DNA of 64,000 nucleotides, from assembly GCA_001567305.1 (NCBI GenBank), contig JYPD01000011.1, positions 27,546-91,545 of the forward strand, written 5' to 3'. Positions 45,868 through 55,943 of the stretch are shown in pieces (positions within the stretch are counted from its first letter, which is position 1; each line of letters opens with the position of its first letter). The position numbers were made by a program, and so were the translations under genes. This stretch comes from a candidate division WS6 bacterium OLB21. Its GTDB lineage: Bacteria; Patescibacteriota; Dojkabacteria; B142; OLB20. The notes beneath the pieces were generated by a model that was not told the origin of the DNA, ran no database searches, and saw only the letters and a list, made by a program, of their open reading frames with translations.

Positions 45868-48800
45868 TTGAAAACCATAAAAAAAATATTTGCAGTTATC
45901 GGAATCTTGCTAATAGCAGGGGTTTCAGTTTTAGTTATTGCAAACCTTTCACAAGACCTTTCACCAGAACAGAGTAGTGCAAATTTTGAATATGGCTTGA
46001 TTGCAAAACAGAAGTCTGAATCCAGTCAAATTAAATTAACAACTGGTGATAGGGTGGATGTAGAAGTCCTCATGCTTGCTCCACAATCTGATCAGGGCAA
46101 TCCAGAATCTGCTGAGGTAGTCATAGAATATAATCCTTCTCAATTGGAATTTGTAGAGATTTCTGAAGCAAGCGATGTATTAATGATTGGTCCAGAGAGC
46201 GATCCGACTAGAGGTCGCATCATCGTTGATTTTGTCAAACAAGGTCAGGGTGGATTTGTTGGGGATAGTCTAAACCTAAAACTATTAGCAACGGCTTCTT
46301 TCACTCTTCGCTCCTCGGAACTTGATAATGTAAAAATCTCCTTTTCATCTGACTCAAAAGTAGGGGATAAAATGATTTCGCAATTAAATGCTGACGAAGA
46401 ATTTAGTGTTGTTGTCTCAGGTAGTCTCCCTGTTTGTGGTAATAGCAATTGTGAATCAGGAGAAACACTAATATGCCCACAGGACTGCAAAACAGTACCT
46501 ACCCCATTAGCCAATAATATAAATACTCCTGAAGTAGATCCTAAATGCTCAGAGCTTGGCATTAACTATGCTTCAGTTGTTCCGGTTGGAGACAATTGGC
46601 ACGAGAAGGCTCAAAGCCTTGGTATGGGTTATACCCTAGAGATTGTAGGCAATTCTGAACAAAAACTGGGTGTATTGCAGTCATTTCGTGCAGCAATGGC
46701 TAGAGGATTAACGCCAATTCTTCGTATATGTTATGGAAGTTATTGTTCATTTTCAAATGTTAATACATACATCAACTTTGTTAATGATCTAGCAGATGAA
46801 CTAGCAAATGATGGAACTTTCTATATAATAGCAGGGCCGAATGAACCGTTGTCTGAGAATTGGTTGGGGAATATTGTTGGTGATCCAATATCTACGGCAC
46901 AAAAAATAACACCATACATGAATGCTGTAATCGATGGTGTAAGTAAACCTAATGTTAAAATCCTCTCACCGGTTTTTAATACTACTAACGATAATTTTCC
47001 TTTTCTGGTTAGTGAGATGAAAATGCGAGGAGCTAAATTCAATCAACTAGATGGTATTGCTGGCAATGCATATAATCTTAAAGGCTATTCACTGGGTGAA
47101 ACCCTTTCAGATTTCGTTACCAGAATGCGTGCCCAAGGCTTTTCTGCAAATGATATATATTTAACTGAAGTAGGAGCATTTGAATCAGATAAAAATAATG
47201 GATGGACAGGTACAAAAGTCCCTCATCAAGAAGCCTTGCAGAATCTTCGTAACGAAATAGTAAAGCTTAGAAATGATAATAAAGTGAAAGCATATCTGTT
47301 GTTTAACTCTTTTGGGACAAATTCCGATTCCAATTTTGACTATAATGTCTTCTCTGATGATGAGTTAAATTATCTGGTTGGACCAGAATGTGTTAATGAA
47401 GATAATTCTCCATCCTCGACTCCCACAGCCACACCGTCGCCAACTATATCTAGCGTTCCTTTATGTCGATATCTTTCAACTCAAGCAAGAGTCCAACGCT
47501 CGGTTACTGAACCTTGGGTTGATAATCTAGAGATAAGTTGTGAGGAAAGCTTTTCTGTCGGGTCGTTTCATGATAATAACGGTCAGTTTGCAAATGATAC
47601 AATCATTAATGTCATCGATCCTCAAAACAGGACAAGTAATCTTAAGAACGGAGATAGCTTCAGGACATCTGTCCCAGGCGACTATCGAGTTGTTGTAACT
47701 ACAAACGGACAAGAAGGTGTAAATTGCCGAGATGAAGCAAAAGTAAGCTGCTCAAGCACCACAACTCCGACACCCTGCCCAATAGAGCCAGTATGTTCAG
47801 CAGGTTATGATTTAGTAACGATACCACCATTTGATGGAGTCGGCTGTACAGTTTATGAATGTGTACCTAGTTCAACAACTTTGACCTGTCAATCAGACAG
47901 ATTTGTCGATAGCTTTTCTGCCCAGGGGATTAATAATTTTATCTGGAAAACAAGCGAAAAAGGTGGCGTAAGAACCGCGAATGGACATCTGTTAATCTCT
48001 GTTCCTTCTGGATCTTTTCAAAATAACTATGTAGAGACTAGATCTTTCATGCAAGGGAATTTTCAAATAACTGCTGATATCGTTGGACTTTCCACAGATT
48101 ATAAAAATAGTGGAACTGCAGAATTAGGAGTAGGAAGTCCACTTGGACATGCGCACCTAGGCTTGAATCAAGGACACGATGGAAAACAATATCTCGAAGC
48201 GAATATTAGAATTGGTGAAAATTGGTTGGGTTCTAGGACATTAGATTTGGGTAATGTAAAACCACCTGTGAAACTAATAATCTCTAGGTTCGGATCAACA
48301 GTATCTATGAGTGCAGAATATGGGGGAACTACCAAGCAAGTTGCAATTTTCAATAATGTTTACCTAGGGAATGTTAATGCTCAGCTTTACTCGTTTACAA
48401 AAGATGAGAATCCAGCTATTAATGCAGCGTTTGATAATTACACTTATGGATGTTCTTCTGATCCCGGCTCGGTTACGGGTGTTCCAACTCCGGTTCCACC
48501 AACGCCACGACCAACTTGCCCAGTTGATCTAAAGGTCTGTCCTAGTGGATTTACAGTTAGTAGAGATCCATTTAATAACTGCGAATTCCGAACCTGTCCA
48601 ATTGTGAGTTCAGTTTGCGGTAACAATATTTGCGAGACTGATGAAGAAATTAACAAATCTTGTTCTATTGATTGTGCACCAACAGTTACCCCGACTCCGA
48701 CTCAGGCTCCAAAATGTACCTCGCATGAGTATACCCAATGGTCTGAATGTATTAATGGATACAGAACTCGTAAATTGATATCGTCTTTACCCGAAGGATG

Positions 48801-49347
48801 TAAGCAGGGAGTTAGTCCAATTTTCGGAGAGGTCTGTGGTTCTGGATCATTAATATGCACCACAGATACAAAAGCATGTGATGACGGGACATGGGTTAGC
48901 AGGGATCCTTCAAACAATTGTGAATTTATGCAATGTCCAGGTCAAACAGAGTGTGTACAGCCACCAGCTTGTGCAAATCCTGGGCCTGGTGAAGCAAGAT
49001 GTTATCTCTCTCCAGAAACAAATTGGTGTAGCTTGGAATGTGAACCTATTCCTGCTTGTGCATTGGATTCGGCAGAACAGAGATGTTCTTTAGCTCCAGG
49101 TGTCAATTATTGTCAAGCTTTAGACCAAAATAGCGTAGACGAAAAGACAGCTAATGCCTGTAAGGCGGATTATGATGGCAATGGAACTATAGATATTAAT
49201 GATTTTGCAGTATTTGCAAAAAATTACAAAAAAGAGAATATCGATTGTTCGCTGGACATTGTTAATAATGACTGCAAACTGGATATCTCTGATTTTAGAT
49301 TATTAGGATACATTTATGGTCAAGAAAATGCTTGTCAGAACAATTAG
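45868..49347 (+). CDS. Secreted multi-modular glycosidase-like protein with cohesin- and dockerin-like modules
   Basis: TTG start, as in-frame stops lie just upstream. Residues 1-27 form a signal or anchor helix (IFAVIGILLIAGVSVLVIA). About 47-188: cohesin-like beta-sandwich (SAEVVIEYNPSQLEFVEI). About 190: Cys-rich CGNSNCESGETLICPQDC, repeated near 925. About 225-508: a TIM-barrel glycosidase-like domain with AGPNEPLSE (candidate acid/base Glu ~325) and YLTEVGAF (candidate nucleophile ~434), as in clan GH-A. Pro/Thr linkers separate a small beta domain, a concanavalin-like domain (~675-860) and two copies of an antistasin-like Cys motif (SRDPFNNCEFRTC, SRDPSNNCEFMQC). About 1095-1155: a dockerin-like pair of Ca-binding repeats (DYDGNGTIDINDF; DISDFRLLG). 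The next gene encodes a membrane-anchored cohesin. The substrate polysaccharide is unknown. Confidence 0.8.
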   Translation: MKTIKKIFAVIGILLIAGVSVLVIANLSQDLSPEQSSANFEYGLIAKQKSESSQIKLTTGDRVDVEVLMLAPQSDQGNPESAEVVIEYNPSQLEFVEISEASDVLMIGPESDPTRGRIIVDFVKQGQGGFVGDSLNLKLLATASFTLRSSELDNVKISFSSDSKVGDKMISQLNADEEFSVVVSGSLPVCGNSNCESGETLICPQDCKTVPTPLANNINTPEVDPKCSELGINYASVVPVGDNWHEKAQSLGMGYTLEIVGNSEQKLGVLQSFRAAMARGLTPILRICYGSYCSFSNVNTYINFVNDLADELANDGTFYIIAGPNEPLSENWLGNIVGDPISTAQKITPYMNAVIDGVSKPNVKILSPVFNTTNDNFPFLVSEMKMRGAKFNQLDGIAGNAYNLKGYSLGETLSDFVTRMRAQGFSANDIYLTEVGAFESDKNNGWTGTKVPHQEALQNLRNEIVKLRNDNKVKAYLLFNSFGTNSDSNFDYNVFSDDELNYLVGPECVNEDNSPSSTPTATPSPTISSVPLCRYLSTQARVQRSVTEPWVDNLEISCEESFSVGSFHDNNGQFANDTIINVIDPQNRTSNLKNGDSFRTSVPGDYRVVVTTNGQEGVNCRDEAKVSCSSTTTPTPCPIEPVCSAGYDLVTIPPFDGVGCTVYECVPSSTTLTCQSDRFVDSFSAQGINNFIWKTSEKGGVRTANGHLLISVPSGSFQNNYVETRSFMQGNFQITADIVGLSTDYKNSGTAELGVGSPLGHAHLGLNQGHDGKQYLEANIRIGENWLGSRTLDLGNVKPPVKLIISRFGSTVSMSAEYGGTTKQVAIFNNVYLGNVNAQLYSFTKDENPAINAAFDNYTYGCSSDPGSVTGVPTPVPPTPRPTCPVDLKVCPSGFTVSRDPFNNCEFRTCPIVSSVCGNNICETDEEINKSCSIDCAPTVTPTPTQAPKCTSHEYTQWSECINGYRTRKLISSLPEGCKQGVSPIFGEVCGSGSLICTTDTKACDDGTWVSRDPSNNCEFMQCPGQTECVQPPACANPGPGEARCYLSPETNWCSLECEPIPACALDSAEQRCSLAPGVNYCQALDQNSVDEKTANACKADYDGNGTIDINDFAVFAKNYKKENIDCSLDIVNNDCKLDISDFRLLGYIYGQENACQNN

Positions 49348-49963
49348 TTTGATACTGTTACCACTGGCCTTTGTTTGTCTGTTTGCATCTAATGTTAATG
49401 CACAAGAAAATTCGGCAAAGATAACATTTGAAACAGAGGATGTCACGGTTGATATTGGCCAAGATGTCCAGGTCAAAGTGGTCTACTCTGGGAGCTTTGA
49501 CTCCAATGGAGTTTCGCTTCAATTGTCATATAATCCTGAACAGCTTACAGTTGTAAGTATAAAGGGAGAAACTGATACCCTCTCTGTTGGAACAACGATA
49601 GAAAACGGTCTTGCAGGAATAGATTTAGCCAAGGCTGAATCATTCCAAGACGGAGATGTATTGGCAGTAATTACTGTTCGACTTCTCACAGAAAAAGATA
49701 CTACTTTGAAGTTATTAAGTACATCAAGAATTGTTGGCATAGAAGAGCAAACCCCTGAGCAAGAATTGGGTGTTAAGTTTGCCTATCCTGAATTATTTCT
49801 CGCTACTAACGAAACTACAGAGAATGACAATAACTATGAGGAGTTTCAACCTGCCATAGCTATAATACTAATGGTTGTTGGATCAATAATTCTTTCGGTT
49901 GCACTGATCGCATTATTCATTGTTTCTCTGAAAAGTAAACCAAATGTCAGTACAAAGATGTAA
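49316..49963 (+). CDS. Membrane-anchored cohesin-domain protein
   Basis: A 215-residue protein with signal peptide (ISLILLPLAFVCLFASNVNA), one cohesin-like domain (residues ~33-160: VTVDIGQDVQVKVVYSG, GVSLQLSYNPEQLTVVSI, GDVLAVITVRLL), an acidic linker and a C-terminal membrane helix (IILMVVGSIILSVALIALFI) with a short basic tail. Cohesins bind dockerins. The gene overlaps the end of the dockerin-bearing protein gene by 32 bases, so the two are translated together and are natural candidates to bind each other at the cell surface. Binding is inferred, not shown. Confidence 0.82.
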   Translation: MVKKMLVRTISLILLPLAFVCLFASNVNAQENSAKITFETEDVTVDIGQDVQVKVVYSGSFDSNGVSLQLSYNPEQLTVVSIKGETDTLSVGTTIENGLAGIDLAKAESFQDGDVLAVITVRLLTEKDTTLKLLSTSRIVGIEEQTPEQELGVKFAYPELFLATNETTENDNNYEEFQPAIAIILMVVGSIILSVALIALFIVSLKSKPNVSTKM

Positions 49964-50507
49964 TTGGGCAACTAGCGATGATCTCTTAGTTAGGTATCAC
50001 GACCAAGAGTGGGGTAAACCGAACCACGATGACCGCAGACATTTCGAGCATCTGTGCTTAGAAATAATGCAATCAGGATTAAGCTGGTTAACAGTTCTTA
50101 GAAAGCGGCAATCTTTTGCTAACGCATTTATGCAATATGATTTGCAAAAGATTGCCGCAATGACCGAACTCGATGTCGAAAGACTAATGCTTGATGAATC
50201 GATCATAAGAAACAAAAGAAAGATCGAAGCCATCATTCATAACGCAAGAGTTGTTAGGGATATGCAAGAAAAGGGATTTCGCCTAAGTGTCTTCTTCTGG
50301 AGTTATGTAAACGGAGTCCCATTAAAGAATAAGTGGTTAAATCAAGAACAACTGCCTGCAAAGTCAGATTTATCAGAGCAAATAGCTAAAGACATGCGGA
50401 AGAATGGCTTTAAATTTGTGGGTCCAACAAATATTTATGCTCATTTGCAATCAATGGGAATAATTAATGACCACTTACAAAGCTGTTTTAGGTATAATCA
50501 GGTGTAG
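49944..50507 (+). CDS. tag: DNA-3-methyladenine glycosylase I
   Basis: It excises 3-methyladenine from alkylated DNA. Tag signatures: CNWATSDDLLVRYHDQEWG (zinc Cys, His and the DxEWG region), EIMQSGLSWLTVLRKRQ, and the closing FKFVGPTNIYAHLQSMG and INDHLQSCF with the last zinc His and Cys. At 187 residues it is of normal length. It overlaps the cohesin gene by 20 bases. Confidence 0.95.
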   Translation: MSVQRCNWATSDDLLVRYHDQEWGKPNHDDRRHFEHLCLEIMQSGLSWLTVLRKRQSFANAFMQYDLQKIAAMTELDVERLMLDESIIRNKRKIEAIIHNARVVRDMQEKGFRLSVFFWSYVNGVPLKNKWLNQEQLPAKSDLSEQIAKDMRKNGFKFVGPTNIYAHLQSMGIINDHLQSCFRYNQV

Positions 50508-50516
50508 AAATAAAAG

Positions 50517-50981
50517 ATGAAAATTCTAATCTCACTAATAATAATTGTCTCCCCATTTATTTTGGCGGTACTACTGTCTGGGATTCTTATCGAGACGCCA
50601 GACACTACCCCGCAAGATACTACGGCTGTTGTTCCTAGTGTTACAACAGTATTTGAGATCTTGCCTGTAGAGATAGCAGTAGAAGCAACACCTACATTCG
50701 AAATACTTCCTGTTGAAGATACTCAGATACCAACAATTACTAACTCGCCAATCCGAGTTAATCAAGTTCAGCAGATTGAACCAACTAGTCTCGAAGAGAA
50801 TAATATCGTTAATCCCACCGAGACAGAATTGATAATTGAGGCAACAATTCCTCCGGATGTTACTACAGCTGATATTGGTATGGATTCTACATCAATTCTT
50901 TTAACCACTTTGTTTATTACCTTAACAAGTGGATTCTTATTGTACTTGGGCTCTATTCTTAGAAAACACAAGGGTAAATGA
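50517..50981 (+). CDS. Membrane protein with Thr/Pro-rich outer segment
   Basis: A 154-residue protein: N-terminal helix (LISLIIIVSPFILAVLLSGI), an ~95-residue Thr/Pro/Glu-rich extracytoplasmic segment containing the repeat FEILPVE twice (around residues 45 and 61), and a C-terminal helix (ILLTTLFITLTSGFLLYLG) with a basic tail. No family is recognised. The composition resembles wall-spanning linkers. It overlaps the phosphoesterase gene by 4 bases. Confidence 0.6.
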   Translation: MKILISLIIIVSPFILAVLLSGILIETPDTTPQDTTAVVPSVTTVFEILPVEIAVEATPTFEILPVEDTQIPTITNSPIRVNQVQQIEPTSLEENNIVNPTETELIIEATIPPDVTTADIGMDSTSILLTTLFITLTSGFLLYLGSILRKHKGK

Positions 50982-51628
50982 AAACTTTAGTTATTGCCGA
51001 TTTACATCTCCGCAATGCTTTCGACCAAAGATTGTTTGATTTTTTGAAGAATCTTATCTCTGACGCTCAGCAAGTAATCATAAATGGAGATTTGATCGAA
51101 GGTGACCTCGCATACTGGCAGGATATATTCTCCGGAAAGTGGTCAAAATTATGGGAATTGTTCAGCAAAAAAAAGTCCATTTATATTCTTGGAAATCATG
51201 ATTCAGACATTGAAATTGATGAATTGAAGAAACTGAATATCTTCAGCGAAATAGGCACAAGTTACAATTTTATTCATCAGGATATGAAGGTGCATGTGGA
51301 GCATGGACATCGCTTTACAAATGAATCGCCCCTTAGGTCGTTGCCTAGATCTTTGCTAAAGCCTGTCGCTTATGTAAATAGGATTAAGGACTCAATCCTA
51401 GATCAAATTTGGCCATATAAGGGGAAGAATAAAATCGACTACAAGCAGTTGAAAAATGCAGAAATAGAAACTAACCCCGAAGCGGATATCTTCATTTTGT
51501 CCCACACTCATCAACCATATGCAGATGAAGATGAAAAGATATACAATACAGGAAGTATAAGATTTGGCTTCGCCTCTTGGATAACAATCGAAGATGGCAA
51601 AGTCAAAATTCATAAAGCTAAATACTGA
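50978..51628 (+). CDS. Calcineurin-like metallophosphoesterase
   Basis: All five metal-site motifs are present in a 216-residue protein: VIADLHLR (Asp, His), INGDLIEGD, LGNHDSD, VEHGHRF and LSHTHQP. It resembles UDP-2,3-diacylglucosamine hydrolase (LpxH)-type and related cytoplasmic phosphoesterases, but no lipid A genes are present, so another phosphodiester is likely the substrate. Its stop is 1 base before the next start. Confidence 0.85.
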   Translation: MKTLVIADLHLRNAFDQRLFDFLKNLISDAQQVIINGDLIEGDLAYWQDIFSGKWSKLWELFSKKKSIYILGNHDSDIEIDELKKLNIFSEIGTSYNFIHQDMKVHVEHGHRFTNESPLRSLPRSLLKPVAYVNRIKDSILDQIWPYKGKNKIDYKQLKNAEIETNPEADIFILSHTHQPYADEDEKIYNTGSIRFGFASWITIEDGKVKIHKAKY

Positions 51629-51629
51629 A

Positions 51630-52945
51630 ATGGATGAATACCTAAAACTACTACGCGAGATAATTGCGATTAGAAGTGTATCAACTGATGCTTCGTATCA
51701 GACAGAAATTCATAAGGCAGTTAAATGGTACAAAGAATTACTCAGTAGGGCAGGAGCCGAGGTAGAAATAATTTCTGGTTACGATAATCCTTTTGTAATA
51801 GCAAAGTTCTTAGTAGACAAAAGTCTTTCTACTTGCTTAGTTTACGGACATTATGATGTGCAACCTGCAAATATTGATGAAGGCTGGACTTCTGAGCCAT
51901 TCTCTCTTCGGATAGACGACCAACGCGTTTATGCCAGAGGTGTTGTCGACAACAAAGGGCAAGCATTAATACATATATATTCTGTTATTAGAGCATTTCG
52001 AGAAAACAAATTATCTAAGAATGTGGTATTTCTGCTTGAAGGCAACGAAGAAACTGGCTCTCCTGCATTGCCAAGATTCATTAAGGATAAGTCGAAGCTA
52101 TTGAAAGCAGATCTAGCCCTGATCTCCGACGGTGAGATTGTAGGCTCTACTCCTGTAATTGAGGCGGGTTTTCGAGGAGGATTCAATTCAACATTACAAG
52201 TAAAAACTGCCGATCTTGATCTTCACTCTGGCATCTATGGGGGCACTGCACCGAATGCTGCTCACGAATTAATCACTATCCTCACAAAACTTATAGATGC
52301 AAAAACATATAAGGTAAACATACCAGGCTTTTATGAAGATGTAGATACGATCACTGATGATCAGCTAAAGAACAACAAATCAATTCCATTTAACTCTAAG
52401 GATTACAAGGATATCTCTGGAATCAAGGTTATCCTCAATGAAGAATATGATGTATATACACAAACAGGGCTTCTTCCTAGCGTTCAAATTACAGGTATAA
52501 GCAGTGGCTATAATGGTCAAGGCTATCGAAACGGCATTCCTGCCGTTGCTAGTGCAAAGATCAATTTTTCGACTTGTAAAATCACAATCGGCGCAAAAAA
52601 ATTACAAAACAGTTCAGAGAATTTATTGATAAGATTAAACCAAGTTATGCTGAGATCGATTTACAAATCAACGATCCTTATGAAGGAGTAAAACTAGATT
52701 TGGATAATGATCATATAAGACTTGCGGCAAAAATCATTAATAAGACTTTTGGAGTAGATCCGGTTTATAAGTATTCAGGCGGAGGTCTTCCGATAGTGAC
52801 TTATTTACAAGACTACTTAAGAATAACACCTGTACTTGTTCCTTTAGGAAACGAAGATTGCAACATGCACGCAATAAACGAAAATTATAATCTAAAAGTA
52901 CTAAAATCAGCACTAGATTTTAGTATGCTATATTTTACTAGTTAG
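51630..52945 (+). CDS. M20-family metallopeptidase (two frameshifts)
   Basis: ATG 51630 (MDEYLKLLREIIAI) directly follows the previous stop; an in-frame ATG at 51594 overlaps it. Metal-site motifs are LVYGHYDVQP, YARGVVDNKGQ and LLEGNEETGSP, and further on ISDGEIVG. The dimerisation domain is broken in T5 (52565-52569) and A7 (52595-52601). With one base fewer in each run it reads NFRLVKSQSAQKITKQFREF and continues to GNEDCNMHAINENY with the last metal His. The total is ~438 residues. It probably cleaves dipeptides or amidated amino acids in the cytoplasm. Confidence 0.88.
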
Positions 52946-52955
52946 CAAAATAATT

Positions 52956-53777
52956 ATGAGGATTCTCAAAGGAGCAATTCGTTTATCAAGATATAAAGAA
53001 GTTCTGGGCACAGTGTTTGTGCTTTCCTTTTTCGGGGTTTTATTGGCACAGCATAATACAGAAGTGCTTAATTATCAGCTAATTCCAATCATTATTCTTG
53101 CTAACTTGGGTGCAACAACATTCGCTTTCATGATTAACGATGTAGAAGATGCAGAAGATGATGCCAGAGATCCCAAAAAAGCTAAAAGAAACCCTATCTC
53201 TGCCGGTTTATTAAGTCATTTTGAAGGAACTACTATCTCAATGCTTATGTTCATAGTCTCCTTAATTTTGTTTGCACTACTTGGGGAGCTTGTGTTCTTG
53301 GTGGGGGCTTCTATGTTGATTATTGGCTTTCTTTACTCTTGGAGAAGAATTAGACTTAAAGGTTTGCCATTTATCGATATGATCTCTCACGGGTATTTCT
53401 TAGGTGGAGCTGCACTTCTTGTCTCATATCTTGCTTTCGCTCAGCTTTCTATAGAAATATTACTTGCTTTCTTGGGTGTGTTTCTTGTATCGCTTGGTGG
53501 AGACATGTTTAACGAGATCAGAGATTACGAATCAGATAAGAAAGCTAAACTCAAAAACACAGTTTCGGTTTTAGGATTGAAACCAAGCATCTTTCTAAGA
53601 TACTTTTTTACCGTGGTTGGCTTAGGTCTGCTCGGGTTTACTATTCTTAGTATTTTCTCTTTATTAAATATCCCTGCAGTTATCGTGGGTATTGTTCTTA
53701 CTGTTCTTCTAAGCTTATATACGATATTTATTAGTAAAGAATCGATCTTAGACTACGATAATATAATGTTTTTATAA
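52956..53777 (+). CDS. UbiA-family prenyltransferase
   Basis: A 273-residue polytopic enzyme with about eight helices. The first Asp-rich motif is INDVEDAEDDARDPKKAKRN and the second FNEIRDYESDKKAKLKNT, both needed to bind the prenyl diphosphate through Mg. It attaches an isoprenoid chain to an acceptor; members make quinones, lipids or heme O. No quinone pathway genes accompany it here, so the acceptor is unknown. Confidence 0.85.
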   Translation: MRILKGAIRLSRYKEVLGTVFVLSFFGVLLAQHNTEVLNYQLIPIIILANLGATTFAFMINDVEDAEDDARDPKKAKRNPISAGLLSHFEGTTISMLMFIVSLILFALLGELVFLVGASMLIIGFLYSWRRIRLKGLPFIDMISHGYFLGGAALLVSYLAFAQLSIEILLAFLGVFLVSLGGDMFNEIRDYESDKKAKLKNTVSVLGLKPSIFLRYFFTVVGLGLLGFTILSIFSLLNIPAVIVGIVLTVLLSLYTIFISKESILDYDNIMFL

Positions 53778-53835
53778 TCCGCTACTTGCTATAGTATGCG
53801 TAGTGTTAATAATCTCAATATTTTATTAATATCCG

Positions 53836-54186
53836 ATGTCACAATCACAAACGAAAAGCGAACAAGCAACTGGAGGAATATTTTCTTTTGGGTTTGGAAT
53901 TATTAAAAGCTTTGTCTTCTTTTTCTGGCAACCTATAGTGCTTGCGATTCTAGGATATGTACTGTATTCAGAACTTCGACAGTCTTTTCTGTTTGCTCTC
54001 TTTGTGTTAAGTGCTTTTTATCTAGTTCTGTTTGCATTCCGTTTTCTTAAACTGGCACTATCAGCAATGACATTCAACATAATAGGCATATTCAGAAACT
54101 TGAAGAATATCCTTTTCAGCCTGTTTTTTTTACTCCTATTATGGACTGCGTATGTCTACTTTTACGGAACAGATTTCGTACTTTAG
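53836..54186 (+). CDS. Small membrane protein
   Basis: A 116-residue protein, about three helices (VFFFWQPIVLAILGYVLY, FALFVLSAFYLVLFAF and ILFSLFFLLLLWTAYVYF) after a Ser/Thr/Gln-rich N-terminus. No family is recognised. It lies 58 bases after the prenyltransferase gene. Confidence 0.55.
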   Translation: MSQSQTKSEQATGGIFSFGFGIIKSFVFFFWQPIVLAILGYVLYSELRQSFLFALFVLSAFYLVLFAFRFLKLALSAMTFNIIGIFRNLKNILFSLFFLLLLWTAYVYFYGTDFVL

Positions 54187-54207
54187 TATGTCTTTGTGGT
54201 GTAAGAC

Positions 54208-54237
54208 TTGACAAATACACCTGATCGTAAATATAGT
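54208..54237 (+). promoter_or_regulatory. Promoter of the response regulator gene
   Basis: TTGACA (54208-54213), 18-base spacer, TATAGT (54232-54237), with the start codon at 54267. It probably also serves the downstream enolase gene. Confidence 0.65.
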
Positions 54238-54266
54238 GAACTAATAATTTTGATGGAAATATTGGT

Positions 54267-54650
54267 ATGGATGAATTAAAGAAAGTTTTGGTAGTTGAAG
54301 ATGAACCAGATGCCAGACAAATATTCCTAGATGTACTTTCAGAAGCAGGTTTTGACACAAAAGTTGCTGCAGATGGAGTAGAAGCTCTTGAGCTTATGCA
54401 ACAAAATAAGTTTGACTTGGTACTACTCGACATAATTATGCCAAATATGGATGGAGTAATGACTTTGGCAGAAGCAAAAAAGTATCCCGGCAAATATGGT
54501 GATATGAAAATTGTAATGCTCAGTAACATTGGCGGAGATGTAGCTATTGATAAAGCGCTTAAACTCGGTGCAGATGGATATATGCTTAAATCCGAAACCG
54601 AGCCTGATGATCTAATCGCCCTCGTTAAAAACTATTTGGGGGTAGCATAA
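54267..54650 (+). CDS. Stand-alone response-regulator receiver domain
   Basis: A 127-residue CheY-like protein with no output domain. VLVVEDEPDARQIF gives the acidic pair, FDLVLLDIIMPNMDG the phosphoacceptor Asp, VMLSN the Thr/Ser position and GYMLKSE the Lys. It has its own promoter and lies just before enolase. No histidine kinase is seen in the window. Confidence 0.9.
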   Translation: MDELKKVLVVEDEPDARQIFLDVLSEAGFDTKVAADGVEALELMQQNKFDLVLLDIIMPNMDGVMTLAEAKKYPGKYGDMKIVMLSNIGGDVAIDKALKLGADGYMLKSETEPDDLIALVKNYLGVA

Positions 54651-54677
54651 TTAATTACCCGTTAATTCAAATTCAAC

Positions 54678-55934
54678 ATGAAGATTGATTCAGTATTTGC
54701 CCGCGAAATTCTTGACTCCAGAGGAAATCCAACTGTAGAGGCCGAAGTTAAACTTGCAAATGGCATTACAGCCAGAGCAGCTGTCCCCAGCGGAGCTTCC
54801 ACTGGTGAACACGAAGCTGTCGAACTTAGAGACGGAGGCAGCAGATATCTTGGCAAGGGCGTATCAAAAGCAGTTAACAATGTGAATGGGACAATTGCTA
54901 AAGAAATAGTAGGATTTGACTCAGAAAAACAGGCAGAGATTGACGAGCTAATGATCAAGTTAGACGGTAGCGAAAATAAATCCGTACTTGGAGCGAACGC
55001 AATATTGTCTGTATCGTTAGCTGTAGCAAGGGCTCATGCACTTTCTGTCAATGAACCACTATACAAATATTTAAGCACTTTTTCTGAAACAAATCACAAG
55101 CTGACTCTACCTACACCTATGATGAATGTTCTAAATGGCGGTCAGCATGCTCCTGATGGTGTTGATATGCAAGAGTTCATGGTCATGCCTTTAGGTATCG
55201 AAGATTTTTCTGAAAAGGTCAGAGCTGGTGCAGAGATATTCCATAAACTAAAAGAGCTTCTTAAAAAGTCAGGATATGTAACCTTGGTCGGAGACGAAGG
55301 CGGTTTTGCCCCTGCACTAAAAAAGAATGAAGATGCAATTGCCATAATACTTGAAGCAGTCGATGCTGCAGGTTATAAAGCTGGTGAGCAGGTTAAAATT
55401 GCTATGGATCCTGCTATGTCAGAACTCTGGGACGAAAAACAGGGTGTTTATGACTTAAAGAAAGAGGGAATAAAACTTACTCCAAACGAAATGAAAAAGT
55501 ATTGGCAAGATATTACAAATAAGTATCCTGTATTTTCGATAGAAGATATCCTTGACGAAGATGCCTGGACTGATTGGGCTGATTTTATGAGTAGTTATAA
55601 CTCAAAGAATATTCAAATAGTCGGAGATGATTTCTTGGTCACAAATATTGAAAGACTCAACAAGGCTATAGAAACCAAGGCTTGTAATTCTATTCTGATT
55701 AAACTAAATCAAATAGGAACTTTGTCAGAAACAATAGCGGCCATTAATCTTGCACACAAAAATAACATGACAGCAGTTGTGTCTCATAGGTCCGGAGAAA
55801 CGGAAGATACTTTTATCGCAGATCTCGTTGTAGGAATGGGTACCGGTCAAATAAAAACTGGCTCCATGTCCAGATCAGATAGAGTGGCAAAGTATAATCA
55901 ACTTCTCCGCATTTCAGAACAAATTACAAATTAG
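54678..55934 (+). CDS. eno: Enolase
   Basis: It converts 2-phosphoglycerate to phosphoenolpyruvate. 418 residues, near the usual ~430. ILDSRGNPTVEAEV at the start, PSGASTGEHEAVELRDG, NVLNGGQHAPDGVDMQEFMV, VGDEGGFAPAL, SIEDILDEDAW, VGDDFLVTN, LIKLNQIGTLSET with the catalytic Lys, and SHRSGETEDTFIADL. It indicates use of lower glycolysis. Confidence 0.98.
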   Translation: MKIDSVFAREILDSRGNPTVEAEVKLANGITARAAVPSGASTGEHEAVELRDGGSRYLGKGVSKAVNNVNGTIAKEIVGFDSEKQAEIDELMIKLDGSENKSVLGANAILSVSLAVARAHALSVNEPLYKYLSTFSETNHKLTLPTPMMNVLNGGQHAPDGVDMQEFMVMPLGIEDFSEKVRAGAEIFHKLKELLKKSGYVTLVGDEGGFAPALKKNEDAIAIILEAVDAAGYKAGEQVKIAMDPAMSELWDEKQGVYDLKKEGIKLTPNEMKKYWQDITNKYPVFSIEDILDEDAWTDWADFMSSYNSKNIQIVGDDFLVTNIERLNKAIETKACNSILIKLNQIGTLSETIAAINLAHKNNMTAVVSHRSGETEDTFIADLVVGMGTGQIKTGSMSRSDRVAKYNQLLRISEQITN

Positions 55935-55943
55935 TTATCGATA

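Noticed and set aside
46245..46562. Antisense frame inside the glycosidase-like gene.
   Set aside because: It mirrors a Pro/Ser/Thr-biased coding region and has no independent support.
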